A stretch of 64,000 nt of DNA from Candidatus Enterococcus huntleyi (lineage in GTDB: Bacteria; Bacillota; Bacilli; Lactobacillales; Enterococcaceae). Below are positions 52,819 through 62,440 of this stretch, in pieces. The notes under the pieces were generated by a model. It made no database searches. It was not told the origin of the DNA and saw nothing but the letters and a program-made list of their open reading frames with translations. The position numbers were made by a program, and so were the translations under genes. The stretch's first letter is position 1, and each line of letters starts with the position of its first letter. The stretch is from contig NZ_MAEJ01000001.1 of NCBI RefSeq assembly GCF_009933175.1, positions 456,238 to 520,237 of the forward strand. Reading direction: 5' to 3'.

Positions 52819-53632
52819 ATTAAATCCTTTACTCATCTATTTTGTTTTATTGATAGGACTCGTGATTTTTTCTTTACCCTATATCTACATGCTGATAGCT
52901 TCTACACAGTCAAATGATGTGATTTTAGGTGAAAAGATTAATTTTAGTATTGGGCCTCATTTTCTAAAAAATATCAAAGAGGTTCAAGAAAAATATGACT
53001 ATATTCGGGTCTTGATTAATTCAGCAATTATTACCTTTGCCGGCACAGCAATTTCAACATTCGTGACAACACTAGCAGGTTATGTCATGGCAAAATATCG
53101 CTTTAAAGGCAGTCAATTAATCTTTAATCTGGTCATGGTTTCTCGAATGATTCCAGGATTCGCTACATTGATTCCGACTTTTTACATTTTAAGTAAATTA
53201 GGGTTGACCAACACCTTTGCTGGGGTAATTATTCCAAGTGTCGCTTCCACTACTTCAGTGTTCATGATGCGGCAGTATGCGCAACAATTTCCAAATGAAT
53301 TGATGGAAGCTTCTCGAATTGACGGAGCTAGCGAATGGACAATCTTCTGGAAAATTGCGGTACCTGTATTAACCCCAAGTATTATTACGACAGCACTATT
53401 GACCTTTATGGGGTATTGGAATTCGTATTTAATCCCATTAATCGTCTTGTCGGATTCGAAAAAATATACAGTACCTCTAGTGATTCAAAATATGACTCAA
53501 AATAATTATGACCCATTAAACTATGGCGCATTAATGGCAATCTTAGCTACTTCTGTCATTCCAATTGTTTTGATTTATATGTTTTTACAATCGAAATTTA
53601 AGTCAAATGGGCTCGATTCAGCTATTAAGTAG
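52808..53632 (+). CDS. Sugar ABC transporter permease (MalG/UgpE type)
   Basis: 274 residues, six membrane segments. EAA loop ELMEASRIDGASEWTIFWKIAVPVLTPSI and MVSRMIPGFATLIPTFYILSKLGLTNT are typical of MalG-type permeases. Pairs with the previous permease. AGGAGG precedes ATG 52808. Confidence 0.93.
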   Translation: MKRKLNPLLIYFVLLIGLVIFSLPYIYMLIASTQSNDVILGEKINFSIGPHFLKNIKEVQEKYDYIRVLINSAIITFAGTAISTFVTTLAGYVMAKYRFKGSQLIFNLVMVSRMIPGFATLIPTFYILSKLGLTNTFAGVIIPSVASTTSVFMMRQYAQQFPNELMEASRIDGASEWTIFWKIAVPVLTPSIITTALLTFMGYWNSYLIPLIVLSDSKKYTVPLVIQNMTQNNYDPLNYGALMAILATSVIPIVLIYMFLQSKFKSNGLDSAIK

Positions 53633-53656
53633 AACGCCTTTAGGAGGAGCGGCAGG

Positions 53657-55423
53657 ATGAAATTTGAAATAAAAGAAGAATTTTATATAGATAATCAAGA
53701 AGTGAAAATTATTTCAGGTGCTGTTCATTATTTTAGAATACCGCCAACACATTGGAGACAAACACTCTACAATTTGAAAGCAATGGGTTGTAATTGTGTG
53801 GAGACCTACGTTCCTTGGAATTTGCATGAGCCTAGAAAAGGTCACTTTGACTTTTCGGGCTTGGCTGATATCGTCAAGTTTATCCAGTTAGCTGAAGAGT
53901 TAGAGTTATATATTATTGTCCGTCCTAGCCCATATATTTGTGCAGAGTGGGATTTTGGCGGCTTACCTGCTTGGCTGTTAGCAACAGATGGTATGCGAAT
54001 TCGTAGTCAACATCCAGCATATTTACAAGCTGTTTCAGAATATTATGCAGAACTTTTACCAAAATTAGTTCCTCATCAATTTACACATGGAGGAAATATT
54101 TTGATGGTACAGGTGGAAAATGAATATGGTTCATACGGAGAAGACAAATGCTACTTGAAATATTTAGTTGATGAACTTCGAAAATATTTGGATGTACCTC
54201 TATTTACATCTGATGGTGGTTGGAAAGAAGTACTAGATGCCGGAACTTTGCCTACGGAAGGGATTTTAGCAACGGCTAACTTTGGTTCCGACGCGCCAGA
54301 AAATTTCAAATGGTTACAAGCCTACCAAGAAAAAAACAATCTGAATGAACCCTATATGTGCATGGAGTTTTGGGATGGATGGTTTAATGCATGGCAAAAG
54401 CCAATCATTATGCGTGATCCAGAAGAAACTGCAGAGGAAGTCAGGAAAGTCCTGAAATATGGTAGCATCAATTTTTATATGTTTCAAGGTGGTACCAACT
54501 ATGGATTTTATAACGGCTGTTCTGACGCTGGGGAAACGAATGAGCCTCAAATTACTTCCTATGATTATGATGCACCACTGACTGAATGGGGAGCGCCAAC
54601 AGCTAAATACTTCACTATCCAAAAAGTCATAAAAGAAGAAGTACCCGCTGCTCAAATCGCCGAACCAATCTATCCGGAGATGGTCGCGTTAGGAAATTAT
54701 AGGGTTGAAGAAAGCGTCAGCTTATTTTCAGTCTTAGACGAAATTAGTCAACCTATCCAGAATGATTACACATTGCCGATGGAAAAAATTGGGCAAAACT
54801 TTGGCTATACACTTTATCGAAGTCAGTTACACGGTAAACGACTAGTTCCTAAACTTAAAGTGGTGGATGCCCTAGACAGGGTCCAATTTTATCTAAATAA
54901 CCAACCTGTTGCAACTCAGTATCAAGAAAGTATTGGGGCAGATGTCTCCATTGAATTAGTTAAAGAAGACAACGAATTGAGCTTACTCGTAGAAAATATG
55001 GGAAGAAATAACTATGGACCGAAGCTAGTCGCCGATACTCAAAGAAAAGGGATCCGCAGTGGGGTCATGGAAGATATTCATTATCTATCTGATTGGACCC
55101 ATTATAGTTTAGAGTTTTCTTGTTCCCAATTAGCAAAAATTAATTTTTCCAAAGAGTCAGACTATGCGACGCCTAGTTTTTATCGCGTCTTTATCGAATT
55201 GGATAAGGTCAATAACACCTTCTTAGATTGTCGTACATTTGGGAAAGGGGTGGTCTTCGTTAATGGTCAAAATATGGGACGTTATTGGAATGAAGGTCCC
55301 GTACGTTCACTATTTATACCCGACTATTTCTGGCAAGAAGGCGTGAATGAATTGATTATTTTTGAAACAGAAGGCGTGTTGATTGAAGAAATATCCTTCA
55401 CAAATGCACCTATTATAGACTGA
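53657..55423 (+). CDS. Beta-galactosidase, GH35
   Basis: 588 residues, the usual length of bacterial GH35. ISGAVHYFRIPPTHWRQTLYNLKAMGCNCVETYVPWNLHEP opens the barrel, acid/base Glu lies in VQVENEYGSYG and nucleophile Glu in MCMEFWDGWFNAW; GGTNYGFYNG follows. The C-terminal half has two beta-jelly-roll domains (FGYTLYRSQL, FVNGQNMGRYWNEGP). No signal peptide, so it acts inside the cell. GH35 enzymes of this type usually remove terminal beta-1,3- or beta-1,4-galactose; here from an imported uronate-containing oligosaccharide. Confidence 0.93.
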   Translation: MKFEIKEEFYIDNQEVKIISGAVHYFRIPPTHWRQTLYNLKAMGCNCVETYVPWNLHEPRKGHFDFSGLADIVKFIQLAEELELYIIVRPSPYICAEWDFGGLPAWLLATDGMRIRSQHPAYLQAVSEYYAELLPKLVPHQFTHGGNILMVQVENEYGSYGEDKCYLKYLVDELRKYLDVPLFTSDGGWKEVLDAGTLPTEGILATANFGSDAPENFKWLQAYQEKNNLNEPYMCMEFWDGWFNAWQKPIIMRDPEETAEEVRKVLKYGSINFYMFQGGTNYGFYNGCSDAGETNEPQITSYDYDAPLTEWGAPTAKYFTIQKVIKEEVPAAQIAEPIYPEMVALGNYRVEESVSLFSVLDEISQPIQNDYTLPMEKIGQNFGYTLYRSQLHGKRLVPKLKVVDALDRVQFYLNNQPVATQYQESIGADVSIELVKEDNELSLLVENMGRNNYGPKLVADTQRKGIRSGVMEDIHYLSDWTHYSLEFSCSQLAKINFSKESDYATPSFYRVFIELDKVNNTFLDCRTFGKGVVFVNGQNMGRYWNEGPVRSLFIPDYFWQEGVNELIIFETEGVLIEEISFTNAPIID

Positions 55424-55565
55424 AATAAAGTTGTACCGAATGAGCTAGTTCTATAGTCAATGAATTAGAAATAACTCATGTGAGTTAAGCCGTTTATTCA
55501 GTGAAATAAACGGCCGGCAAGTACGATGAATGAAAATAGGTCAAACTTATAAATGGAGTAAACAA

Positions 55566-57509
55566 ATGAATGATACGTTTAAAGGTTTTTTTAACTGTTC
55601 GACCAAAGAGGAATTGGTCCTATTTAAAGAAGAATTATGGCGAGACTACCCCATAGACTGTCAGAAATTAATCAAGCGAAGTCGACGATTTGTTTCAGGT
55701 TGCTATTTGTTCGACAATGAGTGGGATATGGAAAAAACGCAGATTCCCGTCTATTGGCAGATAGCAGAGATTCAGTGGGAAAACAGTCCAAATGATGATT
55801 CAGAATGGAATTATATGCTGAATCGGCATCGTTTTTTAGTCGATGTTGCCTGTGCATACTTATTAACAGATGAAGAAGTATATCGTGTTTACTTAGAGGA
55901 TTTTTTGCGCGTATTTCTCAAGGATAATCCTTTAAATGAAAAGACTAAAACTTACAGCTGGCGGACAATTGATGTTGGGTTGCGTTTGGTAAATTGGATA
56001 AAAATAGTTGAAATCCATCGATTTTTACCACTTTTTTCTGAGGCGCTTTATAAAGAACTTGAACAGGTCATTCAGCAACAGGCAGATTATCTCTATAGGA
56101 ATTTATCGATTGAGCGAGGACAAAGCAATTGGCAGGTAATTGAAATTGCCGGACTGTATAGTACAAGTGTGGCTTTTAGTCGATTTTCCGATAGTCAGCA
56201 ATGGACGCAAGCGAGTCTGTTTTATCTTGAAAAATCGTTAGAACTACAAGTCGAAGAAGATGGTATGCAAAGAGAACAATCATTTACCTATCATAATGAA
56301 GTATTGCTATGTGTGCTAGAAGTATGTCAACTTGCTCAACGAAGCGGACGAGAATGGCCAGCTAAACTGGCGGATTATCTCAATAAATTGGTCACAGCAG
56401 CGAGTATTTTTGTCAAGCCAAATGGTCAACAACCGGCTTACGGTGATAGCGATGAGGAAGATATGACTGGCATTCTTCAATATGCAGAAGCCTTAGTAAC
56501 TAAGTCTACAAATAAAAAAGGATCACCTAACTTCTTTGCTAAGTTGTCATTAGGGAGAGGTTCTTTTCCTGTAGAAAATCAATTTTTACTTCAATCTGCC
56601 AGACATTATTTTGCCCAAGCAGGAATAATGATTGTGAAAAAGGCAGGCACCTATCATTTATTCAAATGTGGTCCCTTAGGTGGTGGACATGGGCACGATG
56701 ATTTGTTGCACTTTGACTGGTTTTATAAAGGGAAAGACATCTTAGTCGATTCTGGTCGCTATAGTTATGAAATAAATAAAGAGAGATTGACATTCAAAGC
56801 TGCGAGCGCACACAATACAATTGTTGTCGATCAGCAAAATTTTCAACAGCATAGTGATTCTTGGAATAGCTTGAAAGTTGCGACGCCGATCAATCAGCGC
56901 TTTATTGAAAAAAATCAGATATATTATATGGAAGGCGGACACCTAGGTTATTTTGGCTTATCCGATCCTGTATATGTGAATCGTAAAATACTAGATTTTC
57001 CAGAAGGATTTAGTCTAATAAGTGATCTTTATATGTGTCAATCCTCGCATGATGTTCAAACAGCGTTCCATTTCAATTCAGTCGACGTGCGCCGGCAAAA
57101 ACAAAAATTTGTGTCATCTGATTTGGAAGTGGAAATAATTAGTATAGATGAGCGTGCGCAACTAGCAATCATCGATACAGCCATTTCACCTAGTTATAAT
57201 GAATTAACCAATAGTAAATGTGGGATTGTCAGCAAGAAAATTCAAGGGACGGATTCAAATTCCTATTTACTTGCTCCAAAGGGGTTAATTCAATCTGTAA
57301 AAATCATTCCTGTCTATTCCGACGGCTTAGAATTAGCGAGTTCTGTTGTTACAGCGATAAAGATTGACTTACAAGAAGGAAAACAAATACTCGTAATCAA
57401 TCAACTGCAAGAACCTGATAATGGCCGTAGAGCTTATCAAGTCGAAGGGCAATATTATTACGGACGAGTGATGGTGATTACTGATTCTGACCGAGTAGTG
57501 CTATATTGA
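55566..57509 (+). CDS. Heparinase II/III-family polysaccharide lyase
   Basis: 647 residues from ATG 55566 (GGAG 7 bases upstream); an earlier in-frame ATG at 55530 has no ribosome binding site. The N-terminal alpha/alpha toroid (~50-330) contains RGQSNWQVIEIAGLY and MQREQSFTYHNEVLL with candidate catalytic Asn, Tyr and His. The C-terminal beta-sandwich (~340-650) contains GPLGGGHGHDDLLHFDWF and AHNTIVVDQQN, the Hepar_II_III signature (PL12/PL15/PL21-like). No signal peptide, so it works on imported oligosaccharides, leaving 4,5-unsaturated uronates for the GH88 enzyme that follows. Which uronic polymer it cuts cannot be read. Confidence 0.85.
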   Translation: MNDTFKGFFNCSTKEELVLFKEELWRDYPIDCQKLIKRSRRFVSGCYLFDNEWDMEKTQIPVYWQIAEIQWENSPNDDSEWNYMLNRHRFLVDVACAYLLTDEEVYRVYLEDFLRVFLKDNPLNEKTKTYSWRTIDVGLRLVNWIKIVEIHRFLPLFSEALYKELEQVIQQQADYLYRNLSIERGQSNWQVIEIAGLYSTSVAFSRFSDSQQWTQASLFYLEKSLELQVEEDGMQREQSFTYHNEVLLCVLEVCQLAQRSGREWPAKLADYLNKLVTAASIFVKPNGQQPAYGDSDEEDMTGILQYAEALVTKSTNKKGSPNFFAKLSLGRGSFPVENQFLLQSARHYFAQAGIMIVKKAGTYHLFKCGPLGGGHGHDDLLHFDWFYKGKDILVDSGRYSYEINKERLTFKAASAHNTIVVDQQNFQQHSDSWNSLKVATPINQRFIEKNQIYYMEGGHLGYFGLSDPVYVNRKILDFPEGFSLISDLYMCQSSHDVQTAFHFNSVDVRRQKQKFVSSDLEVEIISIDERAQLAIIDTAISPSYNELTNSKCGIVSKKIQGTDSNSYLLAPKGLIQSVKIIPVYSDGLELASSVVTAIKIDLQEGKQILVINQLQEPDNGRRAYQVEGQYYYGRVMVITDSDRVVLY

Positions 57510-57522
57510 GGGAGAGAAAACG

Positions 57523-58653
57523 ATGCTAACAAAAAAACGCATAGAACAAGAAATAGACTTTGTATACAATAAAATAGTCGATAATTTAGAAGCTTTTGAG
57601 ACAAAGGTGCCGAAGGCTGTCTCGACTAATTATATCTATCCTGCTGTTGAAAATGCTGATTGGACTGATGGTTTTTGGATAGGGATGCTACATTTAGCGC
57701 AGTATTATCAACCAGATCCTCGGATTCAAGCAGTGATTACTAAACAATTAGCTGTTTTTAAGAAACGTTTAGATGAGGAGATTGTCCTTAACCATCATGA
57801 CATTGGCTTTCTCTATAGTTTGTCAGCTATTGCCGATTACAGAGAAAATAAGACAGCTTCTTCTAGAGACATGGCTTTGAGAGCAGCAGATGTGTTGATG
57901 CGACGCTATAATGAAACGGCGAAAGTACTACAAGCATGGGGGGATCTATCCGATAAAGAGCAACAAGGGCGGATGATTATTGATTGCAACATGAATTTAC
58001 CGCTACTCTATTTTGCGTCAAATGAAACAGGCAATCTCATCTATCGAACTGCCGCAGAAAACCATGTGAAATTGGCTCAAAAATATTTAATTCGAGAAGA
58101 CTATTCAACTTTCCATACATTTTATATGGATATTGAAACAGGTGAACCACGGTATGGTGCAACAGCTCAAGGCTTTTCTGACGATTCTTGCTGGTCTAGA
58201 GGGCAAGCTTGGGGAATATATGGCTTTCCGATTAGTTACACACATACTGGTGATGTTAGCTTGCTTGAATCTGCAAGTCACTTAGCTGATTATTATTTGA
58301 GCCACTTACCTGCAGATAAGGTAGCATACTGGGACCTCATTTTTACAGAAGGATCAACTGAAGAAAGAGATACGTCAGCTTCAGCGATTACAGTCTGCGG
58401 ACTATTGGAATTAGCCAAACATTTACCGTTAACGGATGAACGAAAAAAGAGATACGAAGAAGCTGCCATGGAGATTATGGAGAATCTCTTTAATTACACA
58501 ACTAAAGACTACCCAGAATCCAATGGATTATTGGTTCAAGGTGTCTATTCAAAACCGGGTGGTACGGGGATTAATGAGTGTACGACATGGGGCGATTATT
58601 TCTACTTTGAAGCTTTAATACGATTGTATAAGAGTTGGGCCACATACTGGTAG
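57523..58653 (+). CDS. Unsaturated glucuronyl hydrolase, GH88
   Basis: 376 residues. DWTDGFWIGMLHLA, LNHHDIGFLYSLSA, MIIDCNMNLPLLYFA and GFSDDSCWSRGQAWGIYGF are hallmark stretches; the two Asp in HHDIGF and IIDCNMN correspond to the catalytic pair that hydrates the 4,5-double bond. CTTWGDYFYFEAL closes the toroid. Cytoplasmic. Ribosome binding site GGAGAG, 13 bases after the lyase gene. It frees the unsaturated uronate made by the lyase. Confidence 0.93.
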   Translation: MLTKKRIEQEIDFVYNKIVDNLEAFETKVPKAVSTNYIYPAVENADWTDGFWIGMLHLAQYYQPDPRIQAVITKQLAVFKKRLDEEIVLNHHDIGFLYSLSAIADYRENKTASSRDMALRAADVLMRRYNETAKVLQAWGDLSDKEQQGRMIIDCNMNLPLLYFASNETGNLIYRTAAENHVKLAQKYLIREDYSTFHTFYMDIETGEPRYGATAQGFSDDSCWSRGQAWGIYGFPISYTHTGDVSLLESASHLADYYLSHLPADKVAYWDLIFTEGSTEERDTSASAITVCGLLELAKHLPLTDERKKRYEEAAMEIMENLFNYTTKDYPESNGLLVQGVYSKPGGTGINECTTWGDYFYFEALIRLYKSWATYW

Positions 58654-58663
58654 GAGGAAGAAG

Positions 58664-59500
58664 ATGAAACTTCATTATTTAGGAACCGCAGCAGCTGAAA
58701 GAGTGCCTGGAATATTTTGTAATTGTCGCGTTTGCAATATTGCGCGGGAAACTGGTGGTAGGGAGCTGCGTACTCAGACGCAAACATTGGTCGATGATGG
58801 CGATTTATTAATTGATTTTCCTGGGGACAGCTATTTGCATCTGCGTGAGTATCAACTTAACTTTAATGACATTGAGCATTTATTAATCACGCACTGGCAC
58901 AGCGATCATCTTTATGCAGAAGATTTGGCTTTTCGAATGGAAGCTTATGGCAATAATTTGGAGAAAAAACTAACTGTGTATGGGAGCAAAGTGGTACATG
59001 AATTTTTTAATCGGGCCTTTGAGCTTGAAGGAATGACGGATCCAGCTCGCATAGAATTTAAAGAATTGCTTCCTTTTGAAAAATATACGATTGGTCAGTA
59101 TACTGTCCATACGCTGCCAGCAGTTCATGGCAGAAAAGAGGGCGACTGTTTAATTTATTTGATAGAAAGAGATGGGAAGCGTTTGTTCTATACGCACGAT
59201 ACGGGATTTCCTACAGATGAAGTCTTGGACTATTTAGAAGAAAACCACTTAACGCTTGATGCGATTTCGCTTGATTGTACGGGGCAAGGCTTAGATTATG
59301 TAGGTGGGATTCATATGAATGTAGGAGAAAACTTGCGCTTGATCGAAGAATTGAAGAAACGAGCTTTATGTGAGGAAAAGACAATAAATATTGTCAGTCA
59401 TTTTTCCCACAACGGTGGTTTGACTTACAAAGAAATGAAAGAACTAGCAGATAAGCACGAATTGATAACGGCTTATGATGGCATGGTGATTGATATTTAA
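58664..59500 (+). CDS. Metallo-beta-lactamase-fold hydrolase (PhnP/UlaG-like)
   Basis: 278 residues. Metal motif ITHWHSDHL, further ligands in VHGRKEGD, YTHDTGF and SHFSHNG. Near the N-terminus FCNCRVCNIARETGGRELRTQ resembles the cysteine zinc site of PhnP/PqqB-type enzymes. Last gene of the operon, 10 bases after GH88. A lactonase or phosphodiesterase role on a uronate or sugar phosphate product is plausible; it is inferred only from position and fold. Confidence 0.75.
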   Translation: MKLHYLGTAAAERVPGIFCNCRVCNIARETGGRELRTQTQTLVDDGDLLIDFPGDSYLHLREYQLNFNDIEHLLITHWHSDHLYAEDLAFRMEAYGNNLEKKLTVYGSKVVHEFFNRAFELEGMTDPARIEFKELLPFEKYTIGQYTVHTLPAVHGRKEGDCLIYLIERDGKRLFYTHDTGFPTDEVLDYLEENHLTLDAISLDCTGQGLDYVGGIHMNVGENLRLIEELKKRALCEEKTINIVSHFSHNGGLTYKEMKELADKHELITAYDGMVIDI

Positions 59501-59572
59501 AAGAAAAAATCTGTGAGAATTTATGCGTTAGTTTGACAAATGTGTTGACGAGAAAAATCTAAAATATCAAGT

Positions 59573-59616
59573 TAGCCCCTCGACATTATCTACTGAATTG
59601 TTGAGGGGCTATTTAT
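59573..59616 (+). terminator. Terminator of the lyase operon
   Basis: TAGCCCCTC (59573-59581) pairs with GAGGGGCTA (59603-59611), then TTTATC; 70 bases after the last stop. Confidence 0.7.
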
Positions 59617-59674
59617 CGATAGAGGTGTACAAGTAATACAAGCAGCATTTCAATCAAGGTAAATCCCGCGATGA

Positions 59675-59803
59675 TTATTCGGTAGCTAACTGATCACTAA
59701 ACTCTTTCAATTCGGCCTTCGTTTTTTCTGTACTCGTTATACCGATACTATGTAATTTGTTCATCATTTCTTTACCGATATTGCGCATTTCGCTTAGTTC
59801 CAC
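59675..59803 (-). CDS. Small protein (42 aa), TfoX C-terminal domain-like
   Basis: GTG 59803 has a perfect AGGAGG 8 bases upstream. The peptide begins MELSEMRNIGKEMMNKLHSI and continues GITSTEKTKAELKEFSDQLATE. The pattern NIGKxxxxKLxxIGI resembles the helix-hairpin-helix start of TfoX_C-like domains (typically NIGK..EKL..IGI.T..EL), but the domain is about half length. It lies 31 bases after the RidA-like gene on the same strand, so they form an operon. Function unknown. Confidence 0.6.
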   Translation of the reverse strand: MELSEMRNIGKEMMNKLHSIGITSTEKTKAELKEFSDQLATE

Positions 59804-59833
59804 ATTGTGACCTCCTGTGATAAATCAATTTGA

Positions 59834-60169
59834 TTATAATTGGACGGTAGCGTCAATTTCTGCCATGTATAATTCATTGATTAGGCCAGCGACTACGACT
59901 AAGGTCATTGCTGGTTTTGTATCTGCTAAGAATGCAGAAACTTTTTTCCTTACAGCAGCTAAATATGCAGTATCTGTGATGAAAATATTCATTTTTACAA
60001 TATTAGCAGTTTTTGCCTGATTGCTCACGATGATATCCTCAATTTTATTTAAAACAATATCAAGTTGAGCTTCGATATTATTAGGAATAATAGTCTCTTG
60101 CTCTGGGGTCTGTCCTGAAATGAGAAGGAGTGGACCCTCAGCGACAACGCTGGGTGAATACATAACCAT
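59834..60169 (-). CDS. RidA-family protein (lacks the usual catalytic Arg)
   Basis: 111 residues. LLLISGQTPEQ, AQLDIVLNKIEDIIVSNQAKTANIVKMNIFITD and the final MAEIDATVQL follow the YjgF/RidA fold. The usual PARS segment that holds the enamine/imine deaminase Arg reads PAMT here, so standard RidA activity is doubtful. ATG 60169 has AAGGTGG upstream. Divergent from the LysR gene at 60355, which may control it. Confidence 0.8.
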   Translation of the reverse strand: MVMYSPSVVAEGPLLLISGQTPEQETIIPNNIEAQLDIVLNKIEDIIVSNQAKTANIVKMNIFITDTAYLAAVRKKVSAFLADTKPAMTLVVVAGLINELYMAEIDATVQL

Positions 60170-60354
60170 AATAAACCACCTTTCAATAGTAATAAATCTT
60201 ATTTTTTATGAGTCTCCAACAAGTATATCATAGATAAATGACAGGTATTGAAGTGCTTTCTCGTCTCAAATTTCTTTTTTGCAATAGTTTTCCGTTGTGC
60301 CTTTTTCTTGATTCATTGTACACTAAGAAGGAGAGCGTTTAGAGGAGTGAAGGT

Positions 60355-61239
60355 ATGGAATTGAGAGTGTTGCGCTATTTTTGGACAGTTGCACAAGAGA
60401 AGAATATTTCGAGGGCAGCTAAAATTCTACATATTACCCAGCCAACTTTGAGTAGACAGATCAAAGGGCTGGAGGATGAATTGGGGACAATTTTATTTAA
60501 TCGAGAGAGTCAAGAATTGACCTTGACCGAGGATGGTTTGTTTTTGCAAGAGCGAGCGGGTGAAATTCTTTTGCTGAGTGAGCAGACGCAACGGTCATTT
60601 CAGGAGAAAAAGGATCAATTATTGAATGGGCATTTTTCGATTGGTTGTGTGGAGGCGGACAACTCGGATACGTTGGCGATGATGCTGGAGGAATTGGTGA
60701 GTGATTACCCGCAGGTGAGCTTCAACATTGTTTCGACCACGAGTGAGGAGATTGTGACGAAGCTGGACAAGGGATTGCTGGATTTGGCGTTACTGCTGGA
60801 GCCGGTCCAAATGAAGGAATATGAAACGCTAGTCTTGCCTAGGGAAGAGCGTTGGGGATTACTAGTGTCGCCGGATTCTTTTCTTGCCCAGAAAAAACGG
60901 ATTGAACCGCAAGATTTGAAGGGGATTCCTTTATTGAGTTCTTCTCGTAACGAAATTCAGACGATGATTGCTGAGTGGATGGGTGTTTCGTGGGAGTCAC
61001 TGAATATTGTGGGGACCTACAATCTGATTTTTAATGTTTTTTCATTAGTTGAAAATCGAGTAGGTTCAGCTTTAACGATTGAAGGGGCAACTACTAATCG
61101 TGATGTGAGCCGAACAGCTTTTATTCCGTTGTATCCGGAATTGAAGACGAGAGGAATGCTCGTCTGGAAGAAGAATCGAATTCACACGCCCGTGACGAAA
61201 GAATTAATCAAACGGTTCCGTTATGCTTTTGAAGCATAG
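60355..61239 (+). CDS. LysR-family transcriptional regulator
   Basis: 294 residues. HTH: MELRVLRYFWTVAQEKNISRAAKILHITQPTLSRQIKGLEDELG; the effector domain starts near residue 90. It precedes a flavodoxin-cupin-CMD gene set and is divergent from the RidA-like gene. This LysR/flavodoxin/cupin/carboxymuconolactone set recurs in Firmicutes and is probably redox- or electrophile-responsive. Confidence 0.92.
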   Translation: MELRVLRYFWTVAQEKNISRAAKILHITQPTLSRQIKGLEDELGTILFNRESQELTLTEDGLFLQERAGEILLLSEQTQRSFQEKKDQLLNGHFSIGCVEADNSDTLAMMLEELVSDYPQVSFNIVSTTSEEIVTKLDKGLLDLALLLEPVQMKEYETLVLPREERWGLLVSPDSFLAQKKRIEPQDLKGIPLLSSSRNEIQTMIAEWMGVSWESLNIVGTYNLIFNVFSLVENRVGSALTIEGATTNRDVSRTAFIPLYPELKTRGMLVWKKNRIHTPVTKELIKRFRYAFEA

Positions 61240-61274
61240 AAGGCCGTATACGTAAGCATTAGACGTTGGAGTGG

Positions 61275-61322
61275 AATAGCTGTACGATTGACTTGTAGGT
61301 AAATCGTATGGCTATTTTTTTA
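61275..61322 (+). terminator. Terminator after lysR-family gene
   Basis: AATAGCTGTACGATT (61275-61289) pairs with 61302-61316 (two G-U pairs), followed by a T-run. Confidence 0.8.
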
Positions 61323-61381
61323 TTGTCAACGAAGCTTTTGGCTGAGCAAGAGGCAATAGATTATCTGAAAGGGGGCTTTTT

Positions 61382-61930
61382 TTGACAGCTATTATTTATT
61401 TTTCCAGAAGTGGTGAAAATTTGATTTATGGTGAGAAAAAAATTCTGACAGCTGGGAATACAGCAATAGTGGCACAAAAAATTGCTACTCATTTGAAAGT
61501 ACCGCTGTATGAGGTTGAACCCGTGAATGGCTATCCGAAATCTTATGAGGAAACCATCGCTAGAGCGAAAGAAGAACAAGAGACGCGACAGTTTCCTGAT
61601 TATCAGCCCTTTCCAATATCTCTAGAAAATTATTCTAATCTATTTGTGGGGTTTCCCAATTGGTGGGGTAGTTTTCCTAGAGTGATTGCGAGTGTTTTAA
61701 CTAGTCAGGCATTGGCAGGGAAAGTGATTTATCCATTTTGCACCCATGAAGGTAGCGGGATGGGCGATAGCGTAGAAGAGTTGCGAAAGTTGTGTTCAGA
61801 GTCTTTGATTATGGAAGGATTACCGATTCGTGGATCGCGGGCAGAGAAATCTGATGTCGCGATTGACCACTGGTTGAAGAATTATTATAGGCACGAAAGG
61901 TACAGTGACTGCGATAATTTGAAGCATTAA
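61382..61930 (+). CDS. Flavodoxin family protein
   Basis: 182 residues, apparent TTG start at 61382 with AAAGGGGG 6 bases upstream. IIYFSRSGENLIYG is the FMN phosphate loop; LFVGFPNWWGSFPRVIASVL and YPFCTHEGSGMGDSVEEL complete the flavin site of the Flavodoxin_4 group. Upstream of the cupin and CMD genes. Probably an electron carrier or quinone reductase of a redox-stress set. Confidence 0.88.
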   Translation: MTAIIYFSRSGENLIYGEKKILTAGNTAIVAQKIATHLKVPLYEVEPVNGYPKSYEETIARAKEEQETRQFPDYQPFPISLENYSNLFVGFPNWWGSFPRVIASVLTSQALAGKVIYPFCTHEGSGMGDSVEELRKLCSESLIMEGLPIRGSRAEKSDVAIDHWLKNYYRHERYSDCDNLKH

Positions 61931-61967
61931 TAACTAGTAATAAAAAGAGGAAGAGGAGCGAGAAATA

Positions 61968-62375
61968 ATGGCAAAGTATGAAGAAGTAAAAGATGGGGTA
62001 ATTTTCCCAGTAGGCGAAAAAAATGAAGCTTATGCGCAATATTTTATTGGTCAAAGCTATTTACAAACGTTGATTGCGGATCCCGAGATTAATGTGGGTG
62101 TGGGTAATGTGACATTTGAACCAGGTTGTCGAAATAATTGGCATATTCATCACGATGGATTTCAATTATTACTTGTGACAGGTGGCGAAGGCTGGTATCA
62201 AGAAGAAGGAAAAGTAGCTCAACATTTAAAAGCTGGCGATGTAATCGTAACGCATGATGGCGTGAAACATTGGCATGGCGCGGCTAAAGATAGCTGGTTC
62301 GAACATATCGCTATTACTGCAGGAACACCAGAATGGCTCGAACCTGTTTCTGATGAAGAATATAATCAACTATAA
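61968..62375 (+). CDS. Cupin domain protein
   Basis: 135 residues, single cupin barrel. NNWHIHHDGFQLLLVTGGEGWYQEEGK provides motif 1 with metal-binding His and Glu-like residues, and GDVIVTHDGVKHWHGAAKDSWFEH motif 2. Often found with CMD proteins. Enzymatic role unknown. Confidence 0.9.
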   Translation: MAKYEEVKDGVIFPVGEKNEAYAQYFIGQSYLQTLIADPEINVGVGNVTFEPGCRNNWHIHHDGFQLLLVTGGEGWYQEEGKVAQHLKAGDVIVTHDGVKHWHGAAKDSWFEHIAITAGTPEWLEPVSDEEYNQL

Positions 62376-62440
62376 ACGAGAATGTGCCAGAAGTGGTTAG
62401 CTTATTAAAATATGAGGAAAAAGTATAGGAGGAAGAAATA

